Assembly (NCBI GenBank): GCA_016840825.1
Contig: JAEORN010000325.1
Coordinates: 1 to 17,327 of the forward strand
Direction of reading: 5' to 3'
Origin: Candidatus Thorarchaeota archaeon
GTDB taxonomy: Archaea > Asgardarchaeota > Thorarchaeia > Thorarchaeales > Thorarchaeaceae
DNA: 17,327 nucleotides
The notes below the pieces were generated by a model. It was not told the origin of the DNA. It saw nothing but the letters and a program-made list of their open reading frames with translations, and did no database searches. Shown here in pieces: positions 6,661 through 12,939 of the stretch; positions within the stretch are counted from its first letter, which is position 1, and every line of letters begins with the position of its first letter. A program made the position numbers and the translations under genes.

Positions 6661-8013
6661 ATGAACAAACCTCACCCACTAGAACTATCGATTGGTATGG
6701 AAAATTATAGCACATCTTTTCGAGGTGTGGGTGGTGTTCTAAAGACGCGATATGAAGATTTCATTGTTGAAGAGATAGACTCTAGGCAGGACATCGCCGC
6801 TGCAACCATCCCTTTAGACGCACCTTGCATTGATCCCGATGAGATTATGATAGAAGGAGTTGCAAATAAAGCTCGGAATGTTCATTTTACGTTACAAAAG
6901 ATGGGACTTGCTACATTGGATGCGGCAAGTCTGCTTGCAGCCTCATTGAAAATATCTCGACATATGGTAACCTATGCTGGACTAAAGGATAAACGTGCAT
7001 TAACAGCACAAAGGATGTCTATACCAAAGTCTGCAAGTGATCGCTTGAAGATACTAAACTTGTCTAGAGTATGGATTAGAGATCTTTCCTATTCCCGAAG
7101 GTCAATCAATATCGGTGATTTATGGGGAAACCAATTTAGAATTCTATTGCGGAAAATGAATATAGAATGTGAGGAAGCACTTGAGGCTATAGAGGAATTA
7201 CGCAAAACACCGTTATTGAATTACTTTGGCATACAAAGATTTGGAGTGTCTCGCCCTTTCACTCATCTAGTCGGAAAGGCAGTAGTAAAGAAAAACTTCC
7301 AAGAAGCTATTCAATTGATACTCACCACCCCAAGCGAATATGAACCAAGTCAAGTTGGGGATATCCGTCATCGAATTCTAAATGAGGGCATATCTGAAGC
7401 ATTGATTGATGAACTCCCTCCAGATTTACGATATGAACGTCAGGTCGCAAGAAGTCTGTTAAAGCATCCTGATGATTATGAGCTCGCATTTTCTAGAATT
7501 CCTCCCCGAATTCAAACGCTTTTTGTGCATGCATATCAATCCTATTTATTCAATAGAATACTAAGTCGCAGATTTCAGGAAGGTATGCCAATCTTCAAAC
7601 CTGAGGTGGGAGACTTCCTAATTCGCCTTGATGTAGCACATACTGGAAGAGATGATTGGTTATTTGTGACAGAACGAAATCATGCATCCATGATTAAAGA
7701 GGTTGAATCTGGCGTCTATGGACTTGCAGGAGTCATTCCAGGCTATACATCGAAACTACCAAACACCCGTCAATCTCAGATTATTCGGGAGATTCTACGG
7801 AGTGAAGATGTAGAATTGTCAAGCTTTAGACATGCGAATAATCCTACCTTAGATTCTCCTGGTGGCCTGCATTTGCTTTCTATAACACTCCCCGATATTT
7901 CAGGTTCTTGCATCAAAGAAGGAATGAATATCGAATTCAAGCTCAGAAAGGGTTCGTATGCAACGGTCGTATTAAGGGAATTGATGAAAAACAGCCCAAT
8001 GGATAGGTCATAG
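6661..8013 (+). CDS. truD: tRNA pseudouridine synthase TruD
   Basis: Makes pseudouridine 13 in tRNA (and other sites in some archaea). At 450 aa it is the longer archaeal form with the inserted TRUD domain. The N-terminus has the typical LKTRYEDFIVEEI (27-39). VHFTLQKMGLATLDA (74-88) precedes the catalytic motif YAGLKDKRALTAQ (105-117), whose Asp110 is the nucleophile. NYFGIQRFGVSRP follows in the middle, then the TRUD insertion. FVHAYQSYLFNRILSRR and the PG.T segment (VIPGYTSKLP) complete the catalytic domain. A GAGGG ribosome site overlapping the pth2 stop supports the ATG at 6661. It ends one base before the convergent NusA-like gene, so its transcript must run into that gene. Confidence 0.94.
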   Translation: MNKPHPLELSIGMENYSTSFRGVGGVLKTRYEDFIVEEIDSRQDIAAATIPLDAPCIDPDEIMIEGVANKARNVHFTLQKMGLATLDAASLLAASLKISRHMVTYAGLKDKRALTAQRMSIPKSASDRLKILNLSRVWIRDLSYSRRSINIGDLWGNQFRILLRKMNIECEEALEAIEELRKTPLLNYFGIQRFGVSRPFTHLVGKAVVKKNFQEAIQLILTTPSEYEPSQVGDIRHRILNEGISEALIDELPPDLRYERQVARSLLKHPDDYELAFSRIPPRIQTLFVHAYQSYLFNRILSRRFQEGMPIFKPEVGDFLIRLDVAHTGRDDWLFVTERNHASMIKEVESGVYGLAGVIPGYTSKLPNTRQSQIIREILRSEDVELSSFRHANNPTLDSPGGLHLLSITLPDISGSCIKEGMNIEFKLRKGSYATVVLRELMKNSPMDRS

Positions 8014-8014
8014 T

Positions 8015-8596
8015 CTATCTGGTCTTGGTCGAAAACTCTCTTAGCTTCTCACCGAATACATCTGTTTCTGACTCTTCTTCTTTCACTATTCTATCGTCCT
8101 GGTATTGGAATATCACAGATTCTCCAGTCACTGCTGTTGTGATAGCTCGAAGCTCTTCTTTGGAATATTTTATTCGACCCCTGTCTTCAGGCCTAAGCAT
8201 GACAATGTTCTCCTTGAAGCCATTCGGTAAATATAAGCTATTAACTCCAACTTCTACCGCAGGGTGAATCAACTCTCGTACAATTGTACGTAGTTTTGTT
8301 GGTCCCTCTACCACCATGGTCTTTCCATAGGATTTGGAGATTGCTTCCATTATCTCATCATTCTCAAGTAGAAGTTCTTTATTCTTCTTCTTTACGACTA
8401 ATATCATAAGATCTGGCGTTCTAATCGCTCTTAGAAGAGTTAAATCATCTAATTCTGGATAGTCTTTGGACTTTGTCAAGAGCCATTTACTGAAATCAAT
8501 ATCAAAGGATGTAATCTTTCCACTATCAAGGCGTTCTTGACAATTGGGGCATAACATATCTGATTCTAGGTCGAAAACACATACAGGGAGTCGCAT
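8015..8596 (-). CDS. NusA-like KH-domain protein with N-terminal Cys motif
   Basis: A 193-aa archaeal protein recognised by its layout, not by a proven function. The N-terminus has Cys6 and the pair C16/C19 (LCPNCQ) followed by RLDSGKI, the short zinc-type start seen in archaeal NusA-related factors. The middle resembles a KH domain ending in GKTMVVEGPTKLRTIVRELI. The last third (about 118-172) reads as a second NusA-type KH module: VNSLYLPNGFKENIVMLRP then EELRAITTAVTGESVIF. The role is probably RNA binding in transcription elongation or termination; it could instead act in ribosome assembly. The ATG at 8596 follows GATGAGGA. Upstream is alba on the same strand, 73 bases away. That gap holds a small inverted repeat CTTGAA-N10-TTCAAG (8615-8636) of unknown value. 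Confidence 0.75.
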   Translation of the reverse strand: MRLPVCVFDLESDMLCPNCQERLDSGKITSFDIDFSKWLLTKSKDYPELDDLTLLRAIRTPDLMILVVKKKNKELLLENDEIMEAISKSYGKTMVVEGPTKLRTIVRELIHPAVEVGVNSLYLPNGFKENIVMLRPEDRGRIKYSKEELRAITTAVTGESVIFQYQDDRIVKEEESETDVFGEKLREFSTKTR

Positions 8597-8669
8597 CTAG
8601 TATTCCTCATCTAACTTGAAATTACTACTATTCAAGCTCTAGATGTACTTCTTATGAGACTTCCGAACC

Positions 8670-8981
8670 CTACCTTGTTAGTATTATGTCAATGGTTGAT
8701 ACATTCAGGTCGCTGCCTTTGTCAGTCTGAACTGTCGTAGTGCCAATTTGAATATCTTTGACTTTCACATCATCCAAAAATCGATGACGTGTGATTTCAG
8801 CAACATCGACGGCCCTACTGATCAATCTACCTCTAGCACGAATAAGCACTTCAGTAGATCCCTTATTGAAGAGGGTTACACATGCCAGAACGTAGCTCAT
8901 GACATTCTTTGAACCAACAAGTATCGTGGAATCACCGCGGCTATCGCTATCATTGTTTATCTCTTGTCTGTCCTCCGCCAC
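8670..8981 (-). CDS. alba: DNA/RNA-binding chromatin protein Alba
   Basis: A small dimeric nucleic-acid-binding protein that coats archaeal DNA and also binds RNA. The Alba core spans residues 19-103: [20 protein letters not shown], then [22 protein letters not shown], the signature helix and loop, and a closing [11 protein letters not shown]. Compared with Sulfolobus Alba (GKKPV), the acetylatable Lys16 is replaced by Ser24 while the next Lys (K25) is kept. A polar, acidic tail of about 18 residues precedes the core, longer than usual. The start is a GTG at 8981 with GGAG nine bases upstream. No ATG is available before the core, and the only internal Met (28) would delete strand 1. The promoter at 9040-9046 carries a perfect inverted repeat at its start site. 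Confidence 0.93.
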   Translation of the reverse strand: MAEDRQEINNDSDSRGDSTILVGSKNVMSYVLACVTLFNKGSTEVLIRARGRLISRAVDVAEITRHRFLDDVKVKDIQIGTTTVQTDKGSDLNVSTIDIILTR

Positions 8982-9004
8982 ACAATGTCTCTCCGGTTGC
9001 TGTG

Positions 9005-9025
9005 GTAGTTCAGCGCATGAACTAC
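9005..9025. repeat. Perfect inverted repeat at the alba transcription start
   Basis: GTAGTTCA (9005-9012), spacer GCGCA, then TGAACTAC (9018-9025): eight of eight bases match. It covers the predicted start of alba transcription (near 9017) and lies 23 bases upstream of the GTG. In DNA it could be an operator; in RNA it would be a leader hairpin only if the start lies further upstream. A further half-like TGAACT occurs at 9034-9039 next to the TATA box. Confidence 0.6.
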
Positions 9026-9039
9026 TATCTTGATGAACT

Positions 9040-9046
9040 GATATAG
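9040..9046 (-). promoter_or_regulatory. TATA box for alba
   Basis: The minus strand reads CTATATC, preceded by AAAT. A start about 26 bases downstream falls near 9017 and gives a leader of about 36 nt with the GGAG ribosome site. The divergent aCPSF2 gene on the other strand shows no clear TATA box. A short dyad GTCTT-ATG-AAGAC (9099-9111) lies in its upstream region. Confidence 0.45.
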
Positions 9047-9174
9047 ATTTCGATTACTTGGTTGGTACTCAATAATGAGTAGATAAGATGAATTTCTGGT
9101 CTTATGAAGACTATCACCTCATTCGCAAGGTTTTTCATCATTGAAGAAGCGTCAGTACTTGGAAGTATCAATAG

Positions 9175-10443
9175 ATGGCCCAACTAACCTGCTTAGGATC
9201 TTGTCGTGAGATTGGCAAGTCTGCATTTTATATAGAAGAGGGAAACGAAAGTCTGCTTGTTGACTATGGTACAAAATTCACAAATCCACCAACTTTTCCC
9301 GATATGGTTCCCACTGATAATCTTCAGGGAGTTGCCATAACTCACGCTCATCTGGATCATTCTGGCGGCATACCGCGTATATTAGCCAAGGATGACAATG
9401 TTTCTCTTTTTTGCACTCCTGCAACCCGAGATCTTTGCATTCCATTGATTCGAGATATGTACCAGATCTCTGGTGGGCGTATGCCTTTCACACGGAATGA
9501 TATCTCGAGGATTCGAAAGCAATGTCAGCCAACAGCCTACGAAGAAACTGTACCACTTGGAAGAAACTTCGAAATGACTCTTTTTAATGCAGGTCACATT
9601 CCAGGCAGTGCAATGGTGTCTATTCGGAACAATGGGAAACGCATTCTATTCACTGGCGATTTTAATGCGATTGAATCCCGTCTCAATAGTGGAGCTAGAA
9701 TCAATCTCCCGAAACATGATGTGGTTGTAAGTGAGAGTACCTATGCGCGACGTCTAAATCCTGATCGCGCGGAGATTGAGGAGGCAATGGTTCAAACAGT
9801 TCTCGAAACTGTAGAGCGAGGAGGAATTGCGCTAATTCCTGCATTCGCAGTAGGACGTAGCCAGGAAATCATGTGCATTCTTGAAGAACATGGTATTCCC
9901 TCAAAGTATCCTATCTATGTGGATGGAATGGCTAGGAAGGTAAATGAAGTAGTTGTCAAGCATCCAAACTATATCAGCTCTCCTCAGTCTTTTGAAAGAG
10001 CAGTAAAACGAGCTCGGATTGTATATGATCGTAGAGACCGCGACAACGCCCTGAAGCGTCCTGGTATTATCATCTCACCTGCTGGTATGTTAAAGGGTGG
10101 TGCTTCACATCATTATTTCAAAATGCTTTATGGCGACTCAAAGAACAGCATCATTCTCGTCAGCTTCCAGATTCCTGGTACCCCGGGAGCGGAGCTCTTG
10201 GCAAAGAAGCGCGTGGAAGTCAATGGCTCTGAATATGTAGTAGAAGCTGAGGTTAGATACCACCACTTAAGCAGTCATTCTGATGCTCGAGGTCTCCTGC
10301 AAATGTTACAAAGCATCCCCGGTGAACCTGAATTCTACCTTGTTCATGGCGAAAGTGAATCTTGCGATGCACTTGGTGCGAAATTGGAGAAGAAAGGTCG
10401 AAAAGTCACAATTCCAGAAACAAATGATACATTTGAGATATAG
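9175..10443 (+). CDS. Beta-CASP metallo-beta-lactamase ribonuclease, aCPSF2 type
   Basis: An RNase of the archaeal CPSF/RNase J superfamily, 422 aa. Zinc ligands appear as HAHLDH (57-62), His141 in GHIPGSA, Asp162 in FTGDF and His391 in LVHGE. The beta-CASP insert shows motif A at SESTYA (186-191, Glu187), motif B at His312/313 after SPAGMLKGG, and motif C at His368 in SSHSD. There is no N-terminal KH pair, so this is not the essential terminator nuclease aCPSF1 (about 630 aa); it matches the shorter aCPSF2 class, which acts as an endo- and/or 5'-3' exoribonuclease. The ATG at 9175 begins at strand 1 of the fold (AQLTCLGSCREIG). Weak GGAAG upstream. It is divergent from alba and convergent with eL38, 66 bases away. 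Confidence 0.9.
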   Translation: MAQLTCLGSCREIGKSAFYIEEGNESLLVDYGTKFTNPPTFPDMVPTDNLQGVAITHAHLDHSGGIPRILAKDDNVSLFCTPATRDLCIPLIRDMYQISGGRMPFTRNDISRIRKQCQPTAYEETVPLGRNFEMTLFNAGHIPGSAMVSIRNNGKRILFTGDFNAIESRLNSGARINLPKHDVVVSESTYARRLNPDRAEIEEAMVQTVLETVERGGIALIPAFAVGRSQEIMCILEEHGIPSKYPIYVDGMARKVNEVVVKHPNYISSPQSFERAVKRARIVYDRRDRDNALKRPGIIISPAGMLKGGASHHYFKMLYGDSKNSIILVSFQIPGTPGAELLAKKRVEVNGSEYVVEAEVRYHHLSSHSDARGLLQMLQSIPGEPEFYLVHGESESCDALGAKLEKKGRKVTIPETNDTFEI

Positions 10444-10509
10444 TACTCGGAATCAAATCGAATCAAACTGATAATCGGGTATTCAACTATATCAAGGTAT
10501 AAAGGTGTG

Positions 10510-10728
10510 TTACTCTTCCTCCTCAGATTTTGGCCTTGCCTCAACCACCGTACACTTGACTCTTGATAGAACATCTTCAGCTTTTTGGGGCTCTAGTATA
10601 ATTGTATAGAGATACTTTGCAGTACGCAATTTGAGCTTCACATTGTCTGTTCCTCTCTTAACTCGGCATTCCTCTGCATCCTCGGTCATTTCAAGGAACT
10701 TTTCAACGTCATAGATTTGTTTTGGCAT
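10510..10728 (-). CDS. rpl38e: Large-subunit ribosomal protein eL38
   Basis: A 72-aa protein of the 50S subunit shared by eukaryotes and some archaea. The start MPKQIYDVEKFL matches the family opening MPKQIxxxxxFL. DNVKLKLRTAKYLYTIIL (residues 29-46) matches the eukaryotic DNVKFKVRCSRYLYTLVI block. I chose the ATG at 10728, behind GGGG-CTAGAAAT; the frame stays open for another 22 codons upstream, but that would run into the tRNA gene. The C-terminus ends in an acidic tail (KSEEEE), unusual for a small ribosomal protein. The gene lies 27 bases after tRNA-Val on the same strand. Its presence is a taxonomic clue, since most Euryarchaeota lack eL38. Confidence 0.92.
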   Translation of the reverse strand: MPKQIYDVEKFLEMTEDAEECRVKRGTDNVKLKLRTAKYLYTIILEPQKAEDVLSRVKCTVVEARPKSEEEE

Positions 10729-10755
10729 ATTTCTAGCCCCAGTTGTTTGTATGAG

Positions 10756-10864
10756 TGGTGGGCCGGGGGAGACTTGAATTCGGGTCCCGTGCAAGTGAAT
10801 TCCACGGAATCTCCCGACCTTCGCCGTGTGAAGGCGACGTCATAGCCGACTAGACCACCGGCCC
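10756..10864 (-). tRNA. tRNA-Val (anticodon CAC) interrupted by a 32-nt intron in the T arm
   Basis: Minus strand, CCA encoded. The acceptor stem GGGCCGG/CCGGCCC (7 bp) and the D arm GTC...GAC with GG at 18-19 are normal. The anticodon stem TCGCC/GGCGA encloses the loop TTCACAC, giving anticodon CAC. The variable loop is AGGTC. T-stem halves GGGAG (10811-10815) and CTCCC (10767-10771) pair fully, with T loop TTCAAGT; the 32 extra bases lie exactly between T-stem base 53 and T54. The discriminator is A. Apart from the insertion the molecule is canonical, including T33, A21 and T54-T55-C56. It lies between eL40 (28 bases upstream) and eL38, with no good TATA box of its own, so it is probably cut from a shared transcript. 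Confidence 0.95.
10779..10810 (-). other. tRNA intron at position 53/54 with bulge-helix-bulge
   Basis: The 32-nt intron folds with its exons into the motif the archaeal splicing endonuclease cuts. The inner helix is TTCCGTG/CACGGGA (7 positions, one G-T). The 5' bulge AGA is cut after its second base. The central four-pair helix joins exon CGGG (48-51) and intron CCCG. The 3' bulge AAT is cut after its second base. Both cuts give exactly the mature T arm. The outer helix is weak or absent, so the motif is of the relaxed hBH type. Before splicing, three T-stem bases are tied up by the intron, so the T arm cannot fold. Confidence 0.9.
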
Positions 10865-10892
10865 ATATATCTCGGCTAAGACAAAGGGTCGT

Positions 10893-11051
10893 TTAATTCT
10901 TCTTCCTTCTCTTCGGCCTGAGATCCTTGTTCTTACACTTTCTGCACTTCTTTGCACCAAGTGGATTTGTAGCCCCACATGTGCGACAAACTGACTTGTA
11001 TAGCAAATAATGCTGTGCGAGTCTTCGTTTCTCAATGTCAGAAACTGGCAT
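10893..11051 (-). CDS. rpl40e: Large-subunit ribosomal protein eL40 (52 aa)
   Basis: A 52-residue zinc-binding 50S protein. It starts [20 protein letters not shown], then CRTC (22-25) and CRKC (36-39), which together form the zinc site, and ends [12 protein letters not shown], strongly basic. In eukaryotes the same protein is made as a ubiquitin fusion; here it stands alone, as in other archaea. The ATG at 11051 has a good GAGGT ribosome site seven bases upstream, and the stop is TAA at 10893-10895. It lies 28 bases before tRNA-Val and heads the eL40-tRNA-eL38 group. The reading frame is too short for common length cut-offs and is easily missed. Confidence 0.95.
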   Translation of the reverse strand: MPVSDIEKRRLAQHYLLYKSVCRTCGATNPLGAKKCRKCKNKDLRPKRRKKN

Positions 11052-11094
11052 TATTAGGACCTCATTTATTTAGATAGTGGACATTTTCTAGTCC

Positions 11095-11128
11095 GCTCTC
11101 AGCCCAACCGAGAGCCTATGAATATAAA
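11095..11128 (-). promoter_or_regulatory. Promoter of eL40: TATA box plus operator-like dyad
   Basis: The minus strand has TTTATATT (11121-11128), close to the archaeal TATA consensus. Just downstream is a six-base inverted repeat GCTCTC (11110-11115), nine-base spacer, GAGAGC (11095-11100). Predicted initiation is near 11096, so the dyad fills the space between TATA box and start. The leader of about 45 nt holds the GAGGT ribosome site. Read the other way, the same AT-rich core could serve a plus-strand start near 11150. Confidence 0.5.
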
Positions 11129-11323
11129 CCTGTTCCTCTGGTAACAGAAAATGAAAGGATACAAAGAAAGTAGTGCCACAATAACTGAAAAAAGGCTTCA
11201 GAACTCTTTCTTCAGGATATGGTTCCATTGGTTGGTTTCCCTGTTCATCGAACCCGCCGTTTGCTTGAAGAACTATTATTGTTGTCAGAAGGCATGAATG
11301 TTATATGATGGAATTCTATCCCA

Positions 11324-12835
11324 ATGATGGGTAGTCACATGTCCTATGATTCTATGGCAAAGACCTACATTGGTGTATCTGACTCGGATATGATAAACGA
11401 TTCTTGGCCCATAAAGGAATATCATCTTCATCATCCTTTGGTTGTTGATAGAGGTGTTCTTTCCTCTGTATTACCAGAAGGCATAGATCTCTATGCCATT
11501 TCAGAACTAACAAAGAGAAAACAGAAAGAAATCGCGCAAAACATCGATATTGATAAGCTACCTGTAGATCGACCTTCCGGCTATGTCGGACAAATAGCTC
11601 TGTACGAAGCGCTTCGCGAATTTAATGTTGATTTTTCATATGTGTTGGACAAAACCGAATACGAATGGGACGTTCTAGGTTTCACGATTCTCTATTTCCT
11701 ACTCAAGTACAACCTTGTAGGTCATGAACTTGGGTATGAAGATGTAGATTTGACTCTGGGTTTTCTTGAATCCAAGGAAGAAGGATCTCATCAAGATCGA
11801 CATGAACAGCTTTGGATGGATCGATTGATGCGAGCTATGAACTTCGTCAACGAGAATTTTAATTATCTACGACATGAACAACTTCGAATCATATTCAAAA
11901 AACTCCATGACTTACACGATTGGAAGAAAATCACCTATCAGCGAATCCAGAGTTGGTGCGGATGTTCGAAGAGTCAAGCCAACAGACTGAACAAGATCCT
12001 GCCGGGGATTCATGTTTCGAGATTCAACTACCTAATCCCTCAGAAATTTGGACTCGTTCACTCATTCAGCAAGGATTATACAGCCCCTCTACCAAATACA
12101 ACATCCTTCTTTAGATGCTTGAATGTAGATAATGACCTTAGAGAGTATGTTAGTTACACTATAGATTTTCCATCTCAAATCGATACGCCCCAGCTAACAA
12201 CTTCTTTTCGCTGTCTTAACATTTCTCTTTATGATGTAAAGTCTGAAAGATGGACTTTGGATTGCAAGACAAAGGATGTAGCATCACTAAGAGATTGTAA
12301 TTCCCTGGTCTTTATCCCCAATCATTTTGAGGAAAACAAAAAACAACGTGTAAGTCAGAGAGACGTCTTTTTGACAGCGTTGCTTCTCAACATACCTTTG
12401 AATAATCCTGCGATGCTAAATATAACAGAATCTGAATATCTGCATCAGATACTTAGTGTCGATCCTATTGAGGCTAAGAACGGATTAAGATGTATTCGTC
12501 AAAAGAATCTAATTTATCCTTCATATCCACTAGGGTGGCATCTTGGGCCCAAAAGGTATTTTCTAATCCTTTCTCAGAATTCCTCGCAAGATCTTACTTC
12601 TTACATTGCATCTCTGACACAATCTATCCCTCGGTTTGTTTGTCGCGTGAGTGCTGATGAGAGATCAATGGCAGCATTGATTCCTATGCCATCGTATCTT
12701 GAGAATGAGTTCGTCAAAGTGGAATCATCTCTCCGAAGCACATATGATGTTGATTGCGAGCTTTTTAGAGTTGGACAATATCTTTCATTCTCAACATCAT
12801 CCTTGATGTCATTTCTACCCAATTTCGATGCATGA
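11324..12835 (+). CDS. Unrecognised 503-aa protein with winged-helix-like and Lrp/RAM-like regions
   Basis: I do not recognise this protein. No signal peptide or clear membrane segment is visible. Residues 180-247 look like a helix-turn-helix followed by a wing: YLRHEQLRIIFKKL, then ITYQRIQSWCGCSKSQANRLNKIL and a FNYLIPQKFGLV strand. Residues 344-402 look like a second winged helix (SQRDVFLTALLLNIPL ... GLRCIRQKNLIYPSY). Residues 409-485 have the strand-helix-strand-strand-helix-strand order of the Lrp/AsnC RAM domain (PKRYFLILS start, ELFRVG end). A near-repeat, TTSFFRCLN (259-267) and TTSFRCLN (292-299), lies between. The whole suggests a ligand-responsive regulator; that is inference. The start ATG 11324 has no Shine-Dalgarno; ATG 11339 is an alternative, and TTATATG at 11301 could act as TATA for a leaderless message. 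An upstream in-frame stop at 11306 bounds the frame. Confidence 0.72.
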   Translation: MMGSHMSYDSMAKTYIGVSDSDMINDSWPIKEYHLHHPLVVDRGVLSSVLPEGIDLYAISELTKRKQKEIAQNIDIDKLPVDRPSGYVGQIALYEALREFNVDFSYVLDKTEYEWDVLGFTILYFLLKYNLVGHELGYEDVDLTLGFLESKEEGSHQDRHEQLWMDRLMRAMNFVNENFNYLRHEQLRIIFKKLHDLHDWKKITYQRIQSWCGCSKSQANRLNKILPGIHVSRFNYLIPQKFGLVHSFSKDYTAPLPNTTSFFRCLNVDNDLREYVSYTIDFPSQIDTPQLTTSFRCLNISLYDVKSERWTLDCKTKDVASLRDCNSLVFIPNHFEENKKQRVSQRDVFLTALLLNIPLNNPAMLNITESEYLHQILSVDPIEAKNGLRCIRQKNLIYPSYPLGWHLGPKRYFLILSQNSSQDLTSYIASLTQSIPRFVCRVSADERSMAALIPMPSYLENEFVKVESSLRSTYDVDCELFRVGQYLSFSTSSLMSFLPNFDA

Positions 12836-12894
12836 ATAGACAATGTAGAAGAAGATACACAATTATTTGGAACTGGGTTCATGGGATGGCAAAG

Positions 12895-12937
12895 CAAAAA
12901 GGCTGGGGGTAGAAAACCCCCTGTGGATTCCTTTTTG
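12895..12937. terminator. Bidirectional terminator-like hairpin
   Basis: An outer eight-base match CAAAAAGG (12895-12902)/CCTTTTTG (12930-12937) encloses an inner GGGGG (12905-12909)/CCCCC (12917-12921). It lies in the 104-base gap where the 503-aa gene and sucD converge, two bases from the sucD stop. Each strand presents a T5 run at the 3' side, which archaeal polymerase can use to terminate. Its position suits shared termination of both genes. Confidence 0.6.
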
Positions 12938-12939
12938 GT

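Noticed and set aside
8615..8636. Inverted repeat CTTGAA-N10-TTCAAG as a terminator after alba
   Set aside because: Six A/T-rich pairs, no T tract at the right place; not distinguishable from chance.
9175..10443. Assignment as aCPSF1, the transcription-termination nuclease
   Set aside because: Too short, and the N-terminal KH domains are missing; the protein starts directly at the metallo-beta-lactamase fold.
10444..10509. Terminator between aCPSF2 and eL38
   Set aside because: The 66-base convergent gap is AT-rich but shows no hairpin or T run worth listing.
10510..10794. Longer eL38 frame starting at 10794
   Set aside because: It would overlap the 3' half of tRNA-Val. The family start MPKQI is at 10728.
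10850..11035. 61-aa frame on the minus strand
   Set aside because: A shifted frame of the eL40 gene; its translation has no family resemblance and its end runs into the tRNA.
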